Assembly: GCA_026419785.1 (NCBI GenBank)
Contig: JAODTK010004621.1
Location: 124,001-188,000 of the forward strand
Direction of reading: 5' to 3'
Origin: Sclerodactyla briareus
Lineage: Eukaryota > Echinodermata > Holothuroidea > Dendrochirotida > Sclerodactylidae
DNA: 64,000 nucleotides
Position numbers and translations under genes: made by a program. A model generated the notes under the pieces. That model worked only from the letters and a program-made list of their open reading frames with translations, made no database searches and was not told where the DNA came from. Shown here one piece after another: positions 47,401 through 58,961 of this stretch (position 1 is the stretch's first letter; each line of letters opens with the position of its first letter).

Positions 47401-49080
47401 TGGGCAAAATGCAAAAATCGTGAAAATTTTGGCAGCATGAGGCAAAGAACAAAAACCAAAAAAAAAACAAGGCCGAATCTCGTAAATAGGAATGGTCCCC
47501 GTATGCCTATGTTGGCGGTCCGCTGTTTGGTAAGATTTACACCAACTCCCAAGAAGAGCCTACCTTACTGCTCATGGAGCTCAGTACAAATACAAAAAGT
47601 AGCGAGTCGCATCTAAGACGTGGGAAAATTTAAATTATTCTGAAACTAAGTGAACCTGTTTTAGGAGTGAAATAATTGCATCAGATGCTCTAAGGGCCAC
47701 CTGAAAGCAAACATTTTCTAAAGTGGGGAGAGAGGCTTCGGCGTCCTCTGAAAATGAGATTTAGATGTAAATCTTACTGCCGCTCGTTTTGATTTGGCAG
47801 AGAAAGGCACACGATCTAGATATAAGGACCATTTGGAATGCCATATTGATATCTGATTAAGTGAGTGTTTTTGGAGTGCTATATTGGCATGAAATTGCAT
47901 CCAAGGTCACTGGAAAATGGCAAAATTGTGCGAGGGGAGACCCCCCCGATTAGACCCATCCCCCAGATCCGTCATCAAACCGACCCCCACTCAAAATTAC
48001 CGTTCCTACCGCCTAAGCCCCTGGGTTCTTCTTTTTCTAAAAACTAACTACCCCCCTCCCTCCCCCGTTCCCCCCCCCTCCCCCTCAGACAACTTCCTTC
48101 TGTCCTTCATCAAATCCTCCTTCCTATCAACGAGAGCTGTCCATAAAGTCTGAAGTTACATTAACACGCTTTGCCCCATTTGAAGTCTATTTTCTGTTGA
48201 CGGCGTGGACGGTGTGTCCTAATTTGTATGGAAACTTTATAAATCGTTTGATGATGTGGCTTGACCCCACAGGTTTCTTGTCTGGTTGTGGGCTTCCAGA
48301 CGTACATTCCGCCCTAACTGGTACACGCATATACTCGCTATTCTGTAAACCTTTAACACAACCTTGCAGTAGCCTACTATTTCAAGAAGGGTAACTAATT
48401 TGCCTGAGATTAAGGGTCCAAAGTTCATGCTCCATATAAGTCAACAGTACAGTCAGGTGGCATAGTAAACCATGTTAGGGTAAACCCCATCATCACGCAT
48501 CCGAGTCTTGCATATCAATTTGAGATCACTCAGTAGTGCAAGTGGACAGAACTCGGGCGAAGAATGGAGAAAGGCCGAATTAGTGAAACTGAAATGTTCA
48601 CCCAATGTAATTACTGAGTGTGAACAAAATGGGGTACTGTAAGCCTACATGAACTCAATGAAATTCCAAGGCAACTTTTTGAGAATTGGGTCATTTCAAT
48701 TGATATCTGACAAGCCCCACCTTCCCAATCCCTGCGCCTCTCCAAAATCCATGGCCGTGCCACGTGCATCAGCTCCGTGAAAAGGTCAGGCCGACGGGAA
48801 GTGTTGTATTTAGGAGTCTTATTCCTAACAATTCCGTGTACGCTATGCGTTAACCGATGCTGGCTATCCACTTAGAATATTAACGACCTTTAAAAATTCC
48901 AGCCTACCCCCGTGCTCAGCGCCGCCCTGTAAAAGAACCCAGTGCTGACGCCATGATTCACTTTCGTGTCGCGAAGCACCTTTTCTTCACAGAAATAGAA
49001 GAGGTCGTAGATGCGTGGCAACTCTTCCACATTTTCCTTTCCCTAAAATGCCATTCAGATGTTTGCAATCAGCACGGATC
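44446..49080. other. Non-coding stretch with one dispersed-repeat unit
   Basis: A unit of the 50-54 kb repeat family lies at about 44690-44870 (GACTTTGACCTCTGGTGAACCTCAGATGACC and CATGTACTCATCATGGGGAACTCACG). A 156-codon frame at 45607-46077 and others show no motif. C/G-rich tracts lie at 45950-46010, 47346-47360 and 48050-48090. No gene is recognised. Confidence 0.4.
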
Positions 49081-49082
49081 TG

Positions 49083-49540
49083 CTCCGTACCTCCTAGCAT
49101 GGGCTCCATCCAGCATGTTGCTCAGTGATGGTTTGGCCTGTGGATCTCATCGGAAAACCTCCTGCAGATGAACCAGCAAGAATGAAGAGACTCTTTCCTC
49201 GGACTGCGGATACACATCATATTCACAATGCGAGTCGAATATTCTCAGTATTTCCTAACATGGGCCTATCCAGCATTTTTGCTCAGTGATGTTCAACCTG
49301 TGGATCTCGTCAAGAATCCCGGCAAAGACCAGCAAGACGTGAAGATAGACTCTTACATCGGACTGCGGAGAACACACAGCATCCTCGAGGAGAGTCGATT
49401 CTGCTCAGTACCTCCTAGCATGGGCGCCCCTTCGCCTGGAGTACAGTGGAGGGGTCGGGTCTATGACTCATCTAAGAACCCCGACAGATGGACCAACGAG
49501 AATAAAGAGCCCTCTGTTTCATCGGTGAAAAGTTGACAGA
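49083..49540. repeat. ~160-bp tandem repeat, three copies
   Basis: Copies start at 49083, 49244 and 49404 with CTC-GTACCTCCTAGCATGGGC. Shared downstream words are TCAGTGATG-TT--CCTGTGGATCTC, GAACC-CAGCAAGA and GGACTGCGGA-ACACA. Spacing is 160-161 bases. The third copy diverges in its middle. Confidence 0.75.
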
Positions 49541-50329
49541 GGAACGGTGCGTTTTCCATGCGTAAACGGACAGTCTGGTGTGGTAGTGTGCTGAACACAG
49601 TACTGTGACGATTTGTTTCTGATTCAAATACCTGATCGACAAAGATTATGCCCGACATGCATCTTTTCAACCGCCATCCCCTCGACCACATATTCCTGTC
49701 CGACTACCCCCTACCCCCCACAATCCAACCGCCTGTAAGCCTAAATACCACCCCCCTCTCCTCCTTTCCTTAATTACCACCGCGCCCACCCTGTTAACAA
49801 TGCATTCACACGATGTGAATTATCCCTTGTTGAGCCCTCTATTCTGATACACATCGTCGCACCTCCTATCCTTATACACGTCATATCAAAGTGGGGGCGC
49901 TATAACGTACCCCAGCCACCAACTCGGCTCAGACCACATAGCAGTATGAGGGAGACTCATACACCGCTACTCATACAAATTCTGCCCAGTGGTATGCACT
50001 TCCACACATTTCACCTAAATTCAGCCTTCCTCGATTGGTACCACCCTTCACAGATACCGCTTCCATCGTTTCATGAAAATAGCATGCTGCCAATATTTCC
50101 TACATTTTTCAAATCCCCTTTTCTCTTCACTGTGCCCGGATCTACGCGGGACCGAGTGGAAATTCTCTGGAGAAACGCTTTTCCTATGAGAAAACAACCT
50201 TTTCACGTTGTGCCCGTTCGGAGAGTACAAAGGTCAATTTTTTTTTAAATTTAAATTTGAAAAACAAGAAGAAAGGCAATGCAGCTACACATCTACACAA
50301 ACTTCACACGTGATCAGACCAACCATTCT

Positions 50330-51428
50330 TGGACTTTGTTTACCATATTTTCCGACTTTGACTTCTGTTGATCTCAGATGACCTTTGATTCATCCAGAAC
50401 ATAGCATTAAGGTAATACAGCAAACAAACTCACTACCAGGTATATCATCATCCATCCATGTGGTTCAATCATCGTGTTTACAATCTGAAATTCGCCAAAA
50501 ATCATCATTCACAAATTTTCTGTTTTTGACCAAGATTCACTCCGATGCAAACCAATACAATGGGTCCCCTCACTATCCATGAGGAAGCTACAGTCAAATT
50601 CTATCCTGATCCAATCAACCAATGAAATAATCGTGTTTACGAAGCTACTCATACTTCCAGCTCCGTTGACCTCAGATGACCTGGTTTCTTACCAAAACAC
50701 CACAAGGCGTACTCCAAATAAGAAGAGCTCTCACCAATTTCAACTTGATCTGACCAACCATTCTGGACTTATCATGTTTCAAGGTATCAGACTTTGACCT
50801 CTGTGACCCTTAGATGGCCTTTGACATGATCCCAAAACAAAATCGTTTTATATCCCCATCATGGGAAAACACACCAAGTATGAGCGTTCATCCATTCATG
50901 TGGGGTCATGTTGTCGTGTTTGGCTAAAATTGGCCAAAACACCGAGTTCTCAAACGCAAAAGCCAAGAGGACTTGTGATTCCCCTTGACTGGCCTTTATG
51001 ACCTTTCCACTTGAAGTTTTTAACCTCAATTACTCCACGAAAATGATGATAATATCTGTGGGTTTTACTTATATGATACTTCAGCAGGAATAGCATAGCA
51101 TCCGAACTTTGACCTATATTGAGGCCAATTTCGCGCTGACCTGACAACGCAAAACAATCGGGACCATGTATTCTTCAATTGAATCCACATACCGAGCATG
51201 AGTTTTTGTGTTACCAAGCCCAATTGGCACAGTGTTATGAGAAATCAACGTTTTCACAATAGCCTAATCCCTCCTAAAAACTACTCTCAGTCTACACCAA
51301 CTTGATGGGTTTACTGTATTCCTCATACAAGAGCTGCCATACAAATTTCGACCTGATCAGACCAGGTATTCGGGACTTATGTGTTAACAAGATTTCAAGA
51401 CATTCTTGACTTATCGTGTTCACCATGT
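50330..51428. repeat. Array of ~165/325-bp diverged repeats
   Basis: Recurring words are GACCAACCATTCTGGACTTATCGTGTTTAC, GACTTTGACCTCTGTTGACCTCAGATGACCTTTGA and CATGTACTCATCATGGGGAA-CACACCAAGTATGAG. Main units recur at about 50525, 50850, 51170 and 51490. The family continues into the large duplication and also occurs singly at 19.7 and 44.7 kb. TGACCTTTGACC motifs are common in it. Confidence 0.7.
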
Positions 51429-52529
51429 CATACTTTGACCTCTGTGACCTCGATGACCTCGGATTTACCCAACAACGATAGGTTCATGTACTCATGATGG
51501 GGAACACACATCCAAGTATTAGCTTCATTAATTAAGTTGGTTGAGTTTTCGTGTTTTCACACGTCAGCGTCAACATACATACATACACCCGCACTGTCCT
51601 GACTGCCTAGATTCCTCTGACTCGTCGAGGAATCAAAAATTCTATTCTTAGCAAAATTTCACCCCTGACAGAAACCGAACAATAGGGTCCCTGGACCCCC
51701 CATAAGAAACCTAACCACCAAATTTCAGCCTGATTAGACCAACCTTCTGGGCTGTCGCTTTTACGAGCATTTCTGCTTTGGTTCTGTGGACCTTAGATGA
51801 CCTTTGACCTGACCCGAAATAGGTCATGTACTCATCATGGGGAACTCACATACCAAGTATGAACCTTCTACATCCAGGTGAGGTGAGGTATCACGTTTAC
51901 AACTCGACATTGGCAAAATTTTAAAACCCTTTAAAATTTCACAATTTTCTCTACCTGACCAACATACACCCCCGCCTAAACCAAGAACAACAGGGTCCAT
52001 GTTCTCATCATAAGGAACCAACAAGGTCGAGTTTACGCTTACAAGCCAAAATGAGCCCAATTTCAGTTTATTACAAATTGTCTATTGTTTTTCTACCAAT
52101 TCACCCTCCACTCAACTAAAACAATGGGGTTCCTGTGACTCCTAAGGAGGCTACCAATAAATTCCTACCTGAGTCGGAACAACCGTTTGGGATTTCCGTG
52201 TTTACAAGGATTCTCAGACCTCAACCTCTGTTGATCCTCTGAGACCTTTACCCTGATCCATCATAGGAACACCATACCAAGTATGCGCTTCATCCATCAG
52301 GTGGGATTCGTGTTTTACAGCTTTGCGTCACACACAACCGCAACATGATGGGACTGCATAGATTTTCTCTAACTTTGTCAAGAAATTAAAATCCGCTACA
52401 TTGAAATCACGCATGGATTATGCAAATTAAGACAGGTTGAATGACCTCCAGTGACCCTGAGCCATGATAACAGATTTCAACTGGAGGTGGCCATAATTCA
52501 CAAAGTTCTGCTAAAATCCTGAACGAACT

Positions 52530-53045
52530 CCTGCAGGAAGGCCCGGCCTCCGGCCACGCCGCCTACCTCACTTCTGAGCTGAAGGGAGGCCGAAGGCATA
52601 GGCGAGAGCGAGGTCGTTTAGGCAGTCTTCGCTTCTCGGCGGAAGAACCTCCGCGGAAGGTATCGCACGTCCGCCCGAGGAAATTCCGGCTGGGGTTTTC
52701 TTGCTACCGCCATCCGGATCCTTCCTCAAGAGAGGGTGGGCGACGTCGAGTGACCCGAGGGACTCTTATCTGCCCACCCATCCGCTTCACTCCGATTCCT
52801 ATGCGTTCCGCTTACAGGGGGCAGGACTACCGCTGTTGTCCCCCTCCCATTGGGGCCTCCGCGACGGCGTCTAACTCTGGTCTGCAAGCCCATCCTCGAA
52901 CTTCTGCGTAGTAAGGCATCACGTCGTCGCTCACGACCGACGCTTGGCTGGGGGCGTCGTCGAGAGGCGTGTGCGGATAGCTCATCCGCGCGTATCTCAG
53001 CGCGTCTCGGACTTTGCCGCGACAGCAGCTGTTCACCTTCCTCCA
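52530..53045 (-). other. GC-rich, coding-like block inside duplication copy 1
   Basis: The block contrasts sharply with AT-rich surroundings. Minus-strand frames stay open for 106 and 77 codons (52726-53046 and 52827-53060), Arg-rich, with a start at a CATTATGGAGG-type junction. The counterpart at 54785-55312 keeps related text in shifted frames. The composition resembles the DIRS-like elements at 56.4-62.6 kb, so it may be a Gag-side fragment of such an element. That is a guess; I see no family motif. Confidence 0.35.
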
Positions 53046-53279
53046 TAAATTATGGCACACTAGATCACTTCAATATCATATTTTAACTGAAAGGAATAAC
53101 GAATCACTCCATCTACATAACATCCGGTACTTATGTGTCAACCGAATCACCTACATTTTGCGAACAAACTTAACAATTAATTACTATAACTACGTTACCC
53201 TTCGTAGTGACTTTGTTGGTCCAAAATCTCATCAAATCGTGTACACTCACCTTTCAATACTAAATCCTTGACATTTTTA

Positions 53280-53450
53280 TTAGTATTATTGTATTATTAT
53301 TATTCTTATTATTTTATTATTATTAGTTATTATTATTATTATTATTATGATTATTATTATTATAATTTATTATTATATTATTATTATTATTAATATACCA
53401 TCTTTATATAGCGCCTAAATACGAAATGTGTTCACAGGCGCTTTACAGTA
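53280..53450. repeat. (ATT)n microsatellite plus GCGCC hairpin module (copy 1)
   Basis: About 120 bp of interrupted ATT repeats is followed by TATATAGCGCCTAAATACGAAATG and AGGCGCTTTACAGTAG. GCGCCT and AGGCGC pair over a loop of about 20 bases. Confidence 0.75.
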
Positions 53451-53686
53451 GAACGCACGTGAATGAAGGTAGGTAAAGTATGAGAACTAGAGTAGAAACC
53501 CCAGTCCCCAAAAAAACATAAAACCAAAAATAAAAAGGGGATGGCTCAGAACCGAAAAATATGTATAGGCCTAATATGAAGTCCACATTATAATCATTTG
53601 AATTTTGTGGAAAATGAAAAAAAGAGGAAATGTTTAAAGGCTACGAGGTAAATCATTCAAAATTTGATAGCAAAAAAAGTCAATTT

Positions 53687-55934
53687 CATACTTTGACCTC
53701 TGGTGACCTCAGAGACCTCTGACTTGACCCCAACAAGAAGGGTTCATGTACTCATGATGGGGACACACATACCAAGTAATGAGCTTCATTATTAGGTTGG
53801 TTGAGTTATCGTGTTCACAAGTCAGCGTCACATTACTACATACACACGCACTGTCTTAACTGCATAAATTCCTCTGACTTCCGTCCGAAGGAATCAAAAA
53901 TCTATTCCTTACAAAATTTCACCCCGACATAAACGCGATTCATAGGTCCCTGTTCTCTCCATAAGGAAGCTACACATCAAATGCCAGCCTGATTAGACCA
54001 ACCATTCTGGGCTTGTCGCGTTTACGAGCATTTCTGACTTTGGTTCCTGTGGACCTTAGATACCGTTTGACCTGACCCGAATAAGGTCCATTTAACTCAT
54101 CAGGGGAACTCACATACCGCAATTATTAACTTCATCCATCCAGGTGAGGTCGAGGTATCACGTTTACAAGCGCACCTTGGCAACATTTTAATTTTTTCAC
54201 AATTTTCCTACCTTTGACCAACATTACCCCGCCCTAAACCAAGAACAACAGGGTCCATGTTCTCATCATAGGAAACTCACAGGTCTAGTTATCTGCTTAC
54301 AAGCCAAAATGAGCCAAAATTCAGGTTATTAAAATTGTCTATTTTTCTAACGCAAAATTCACCCTCCACTCAACTAAAACCATGGGGTTCCGTATCTCAT
54401 AGAAGGCTACCAAAAATTCCTACCTGTCGGAACAACCGTTTTTGGATTCCGTGTTTACAAGATTCTCAGACCTCAACCCTGTTGACCTCCTGAGACGCGT
54501 TAACCGCCTGATTCATCATAGGGAACACACATCCTCAGTATGAGCTTCATCCATCCAGGTTGGGATCGTGTTTTACAAGCTTGGCTCACACACAACACGC
54601 ACATGATGGGACTGCATAGATTTCCTCTAACTTTGTCCAGGAAATTAAAAATCCGGCTAACATTGAAACACGCATGGATTCTGCAAATTAGACATGTTGA
54701 TGACCCCTCAGTGACCCTGATCTCATGATACGATTTTCAGAACTGGAGGTGGACCATAATCACAAAGTCGCTAAAATCTGACGACTCCTGCAGGAGGCCG
54801 GACTCCGGCCAGCGCCGCCGAACCACTCGACTTCTGAAGCTGAGGGCGGCCGAAGGCATAGGCGAGAGCGAGGTCGTTTAGGCAGTCTTCGCTTCTCGGC
54901 GGAAGAACCTCCGCGGAGGGTGTCGCCCGCCGCCCGAGGAAATTCCGATGAGGTTTCTTTCCTACCACCATCCGTATCTTCCCTCAAGAGAGGGTGGGCA
55001 CGTCGAGTGACCTCGAGGGACGCTTATCTGCCCAGCCATCCGCTTCCACTGCGATTCCTAGGTCCGCTACAGGGCAGACTACCGCGTGTGGTCTCCTCCC
55101 TTCGGCCTCCCGACGGCGTCGAACTCTGGGTCTGCAAGCCCATCCTCGCTTTCTTGCGTAGTAAAGGCATCACAGTCGTCCGCTCCACCGACGATTGGCT
55201 CGGTGGCTCGTGCCGAGAGCGGGGCCGATAGCTCATACCGCGTGGATCTCAGCGCGTCTGGGGGGGGGGGGGGGCGGACGTGCCGGGGCTGCAGCGTTCA
55301 CTCCTGTCCTCCATAAATTATGCCAACTAGACCACTTAAATATCATATTTTGTAAAAAAATGAGAAGACTAATCAGTTCATCTACATAACATCCGGTACT
55401 TATGTGTCAAACCGAATCACCTCAATTTTGCTAACAAACTTAAACAATTAATTACATAGAATAAGTTACCCTTCGTAGTGACTTTTGTGGTCGCACAAAT
55501 CTATCAAATCGTGTCACACTCAACTTCATACTACAAATCCCTTGAACTTATTATTATTATTATTATTAGTGATTATTATTATTATTATTTGATTAATTAT
55601 ATTATTATATAGTATTATTATTATTATTATTATTATTATAATTATTAATTATATTATTATTATTATTATATACATTTTATTAGGCGCCTAAATCACGAAA
55701 TGTGTTCAAAGGCGCTTTACAGTAGGAACGCACGTGAATGAGGTGAGTAAAATTATGAGAATAGAGTAGAAACGTCAACATACATAAGATGGCCAGAACC
55801 GAAAAATATGTATAGGCTAAATATGAAGTCACATTAAAATCAGAAATTTTATCAAAATCGAAAAAAAAGAGGAAATGGTTTAAAAGGCTACGAGGTAAAG
55901 CCGTCAGAAATGTGATAGCACAAAAAGTCAATTT
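53687..55934. repeat. 2.25-kb tandem duplication, copy 2
   Basis: The same order of parts as copy 1: repeats (53687-54780), GC-rich block (54785-55312), spacer, (ATT)n tract (55550-55674), hairpin module (55681-55727) and a spacer to 55934. A G-tract at 55260-55274 replaces sequence in copy 1. Minus-strand frames in both GC blocks read KRPRSRLCLRPP, with long flanking open stretches, but I do not recognise the protein. Confidence 0.9.
55550..55727. repeat. (ATT)n microsatellite plus GCGCC hairpin module (copy 2)
   Basis: Same arrangement as at 53280-53450: an interrupted ATT tract, then AGGCGCCTAAATCACGAAATG and AAGGCGCTTTACAGTAGG. Confidence 0.75.
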
Positions 55935-56445
55935 CAATCAACATTCTGGAGAATTGTGCCCTACAAGCCACACCCACAACCGCACATATTAGGATGGACC
56001 CAGGCAAGAAAAAGGAGATGGTCATAATGGAAATACAAAATTACTCACTATCCCTGATGAGTACTTGATTGTCCTTTCAGATTGGTTGATATAGTCAAAC
56101 AGCTTGTTCCCACAGCCGTCACGTGGCAGTTAATGAACTGAACTGGTGGCACCTCAAAGTAACACTTCAGAGAGCCAATAGTTCAAAAGGTTGTCCACTT
56201 TGAGGCCATTGAAGAACAGGCAGGCTGGAAGCTTGCTGTAGTATACTTACCTGTACATCCTAAGTATAGACGTATATGATAATTAAAATTGGCGGTATTT
56301 TCACCGTTGGAAGAACTGTCGGTTTGCACTGTCTGTCTTAAGGTAGCCCGGGCTGGGAAGAGCAAACTAGACGGCGTGTTCGCAGTAGGTGGTGTGCACA
56401 GTGCCATGGTGAATTCCCCTAGCTGTACTTATGCGGGCAATTCCT
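55935..56445. other. Spacer between the tandem duplication and the DIRS-like element
   Basis: No repeat or coding motif is recognised. It could hold the 3' terminal repeat of the DIRS-like element, which cannot be identified without a second copy. Confidence 0.35.
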
Positions 56446-56449
56446 GCGT

Positions 56450-58960
56450 CGTCATTACCTGTAGCACCCTATGCTGATAGCACAGAGATGTGGCCGGAGA
56501 GGGAGGAGCTTCGCGACGTCGGGAGAGTATGGATCGGGCGAAGCGTTCACGCGGGGAGCGTGGTCCGTGAAATAGTGAACGACACGAAGGTTGCAGATTG
56601 TCCTCCAAGCGGGGCTCGATGTCGTTGGCAACGGTTGTTCTCGGTTGGACGTGCGGACGTATTAACTGTGACGATTCACCTTGAGAGGGTGCCTGAGCCG
56701 CCCGGTGTTGTACGGACGCGCGGGAGAATGACGACGGAATGAAGCGCTGGAGGTACACTTCAGGGCCCTGACGGGGACACGAGACCTATTCTCCGGGATG
56801 GAAGAGATGCCACTGATCCTGGGAAGAACGACCTCGTTGGGGGTGAGGAGCTGGACTGGTCTTGCCAAGAACGTCGGGTCGGGTATGAGCCGTACACCGG
56901 TGGGGTCGAAGTCGAATTTGTCCTGGCTTCACCGTGAGGGCGTGGGGCAGCTTCTTCGGCGAGCGGAGGCCGCTGCGATCAGGAAGAGCGTTTTGTGGGT
57001 GAAGGGAACTCCAGTGGAGAGAGTCGGCCATGGGCTCGTATGGGAGGCTGGAGCCTAATGCCGTCAGACGTCGTTGATCGCCCAAGAAGGAACACCGGGG
57101 GGAAGAATGCTCGTAGAACCTTAGCGATGATATGGTTACTACCGACCGAGGAACAATCCGGGAACCTGGATGAACAGCGACAATGGCGGAACGAGTTACG
57201 GATAGTGGGTGACACGTTTACACTCCTCCGCGAGGGAGATAAGGAAGTAGGCCACTTGTGACAGAATTTCCTCCTCCTGCAGTGGCCGCCCGGAGAGCTG
57301 CCACGCAGCTAAGTGTGAGGCAGCGATGTCCGGGTGCTGGGTACGTTGCACTGGGTTAGGAGCTGACAGGAAGGTCCACTAGAGTTCCAGCAGGAGCGGA
57401 AGCCACGGTCGGTTCGGCCAGCGTGGAGCGACAAGGAAAACGTCTGCTGGGCCGTCTCGGACGGCGGCGAGGACCCTGGCCAAGAGACAAATTGGTGGGA
57501 AGGCGTACGGCTGAAGGGTGGCCCGATCATGGGAACCGAGAGGTCGTCGATCCGCAGCCGGGGTGAAACTTCCGTGAACAAAACATCGGTATGGCGGGCT
57601 GTTGCGAGCATGGCGAATAGGTCGATGAGGGCCGAAAAAAGTTTGGCGATTGGTCCGCCCATGCTCGGAAGGGTCCACGCGTTGGGGTGATCAGATCCCT
57701 CGATAAGGCATCGGACGCGGTATTCCTGAAGTCCCCGGCGAGGTGATTCGCGCTGAGCCTAAAGTCCAGCGTGTCGCAGAGGTTGAGGAGGCGCCAGTTC
57801 GCTTCCAGAGAGGGTTTCGACCTGGTGCCCCCCTCGTGGTTGATGTACGCCACTGTTGTCGCATTGTCCTGACATGACGGTCTCCTGGTGTTGAGGAGCT
57901 GTTCTGCCAGTGCGGATTGCCATCTTCACCGCTAGGGTCGCGAGACGTTGATATGAAAGAAGAGACTGCTGGGGCGTCCAGTGGAACGGCCCCTGTTTGA
58001 TCGTGTAGCGTCGCCTTCCAACCTGTTATCGATGCACTGTCATGATGGTAACCTTCGGTCGGCGGTCGTGCAGGGGGACTCCCGCGCCACATTGCACGGC
58101 AGAGTCCACCCTGACAGGAGGGTCTGAGCTCCCCTGGCAACAGTGGCATGTGGACCGACGCTTCGTGGAGTGGAAAATCAGCTGTTGTAGGGCGGTCTCA
58201 TGCGACCGACAAGATCCAGGATTTCGTCAACTGCCATATCCCGAGAAGTCGTTGCGAACTCTCCACCGTAGCGGAGCCGTTGTGAAGGATTGGGGCCAGG
58301 CCTGGTGAGGCTGTCACCCGATCCCTGTAAGAGGGACTTGCGATTGTATCGGCTGCGACTTTTCCATGTTGATAATCCAACCCAAGATGTTAGTTGTTGG
58401 AGAGTGGCCGTTGTTTGGGGCAGCTTCGGCTGCCTCCCTGGACCTACCGACGATGACAGTCGTCTATATAGGCGTCGGAGAGCGTTGAGGATGGCTCGTG
58501 TGAAGCTCGGGTGAATGCCAAACGGCAGGGCGCAAAACCGGACGTTGAGCTCGCGTATGAAAGGCGAGGAACTTCCGGTCGTCGGGGTGGATGGGGATGT
58601 GTAGATACGCGTCCTTGAGGTCGCGGCATGCCCGGACAGAGATGTTGTATAAACGATTGCCAGGTTCCCATCCGGAACCGGGCAGCCAGGCAACGCCCCA
58701 TGTGAAAGGTCGGACTCCCCCGACGAAAAAATCGGAGGACGGACCGGGAATGGGGCTGGGAGATGGGCTGGGAAAGGGTGGGAAGGCAGCTTCCAGCCAA
58801 CCTTCGGACTTGAAGTCGGAGGAGGCCGGAACTGCCTGGCTCCTGCAGCGGGTCCTGATGGCCGACCACTGGGGCTGTGTCGGACCAATCACGAAGTGGG
58901 TAGAGATCATTCCAAGCCCTCCAAGGACTGCAGCAATCACCGCCAGGGGCCGCAGTAGTG
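56450..58960 (-). mobile_element. DIRS-like tyrosine-recombinase retrotransposon, RT to recombinase (frameshifted)
   Basis: DIRS-like elements use an RT and RNase H with a tyrosine recombinase instead of an integrase. Read on the minus strand the parts come in the right order. RT: RDLKDAYLHIPIHPDDRKFL (about 58630), FCALPFGIHPSFTRAI (about 58540), AYIDDCHRR (about 58455) and a GLSTWKS stretch near 58370. RNase H: SASITGWKATLHDQTG (about 58038), AYINHEGGTRSK (57850) and SDALSRD (57712). Post-RNase H: YAFPPICLLARVLAAVRDGP and FLVAPRWPNRPWLPLLLEL (about 57500-57380). A segment reading AAFRAATAGGG-like text near 57290 starts the recombinase side, which continues in shifted frames to about 56460. 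I cannot confirm the recombinase R-H-R-Y residues. At least five frame changes make it inactive as sequenced. Ngaro or another YR family is possible. Confidence 0.82.
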
Positions 58961-58961
58961 T

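Larger units (their letters stand above)
51429..53686. repeat. 2.25-kb tandem duplication, copy 1
   Basis: This copy begins CATACTTTGACCTCTG and includes in order: diverged 165-bp repeats, a GC-rich block (52530-53045), an AT-rich spacer, an (ATT)n tract (53280-53398), the GCGCC hairpin module (53407-53450) and a spacer ending CAATTTCATACTTTGACC, where copy 2 starts. Copy 2 repeats all of this 2258 bases further on. Within the GC block the 60-plus bases from 52590 are identical between copies, while flanks carry many single-base indels. Confidence 0.9.
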
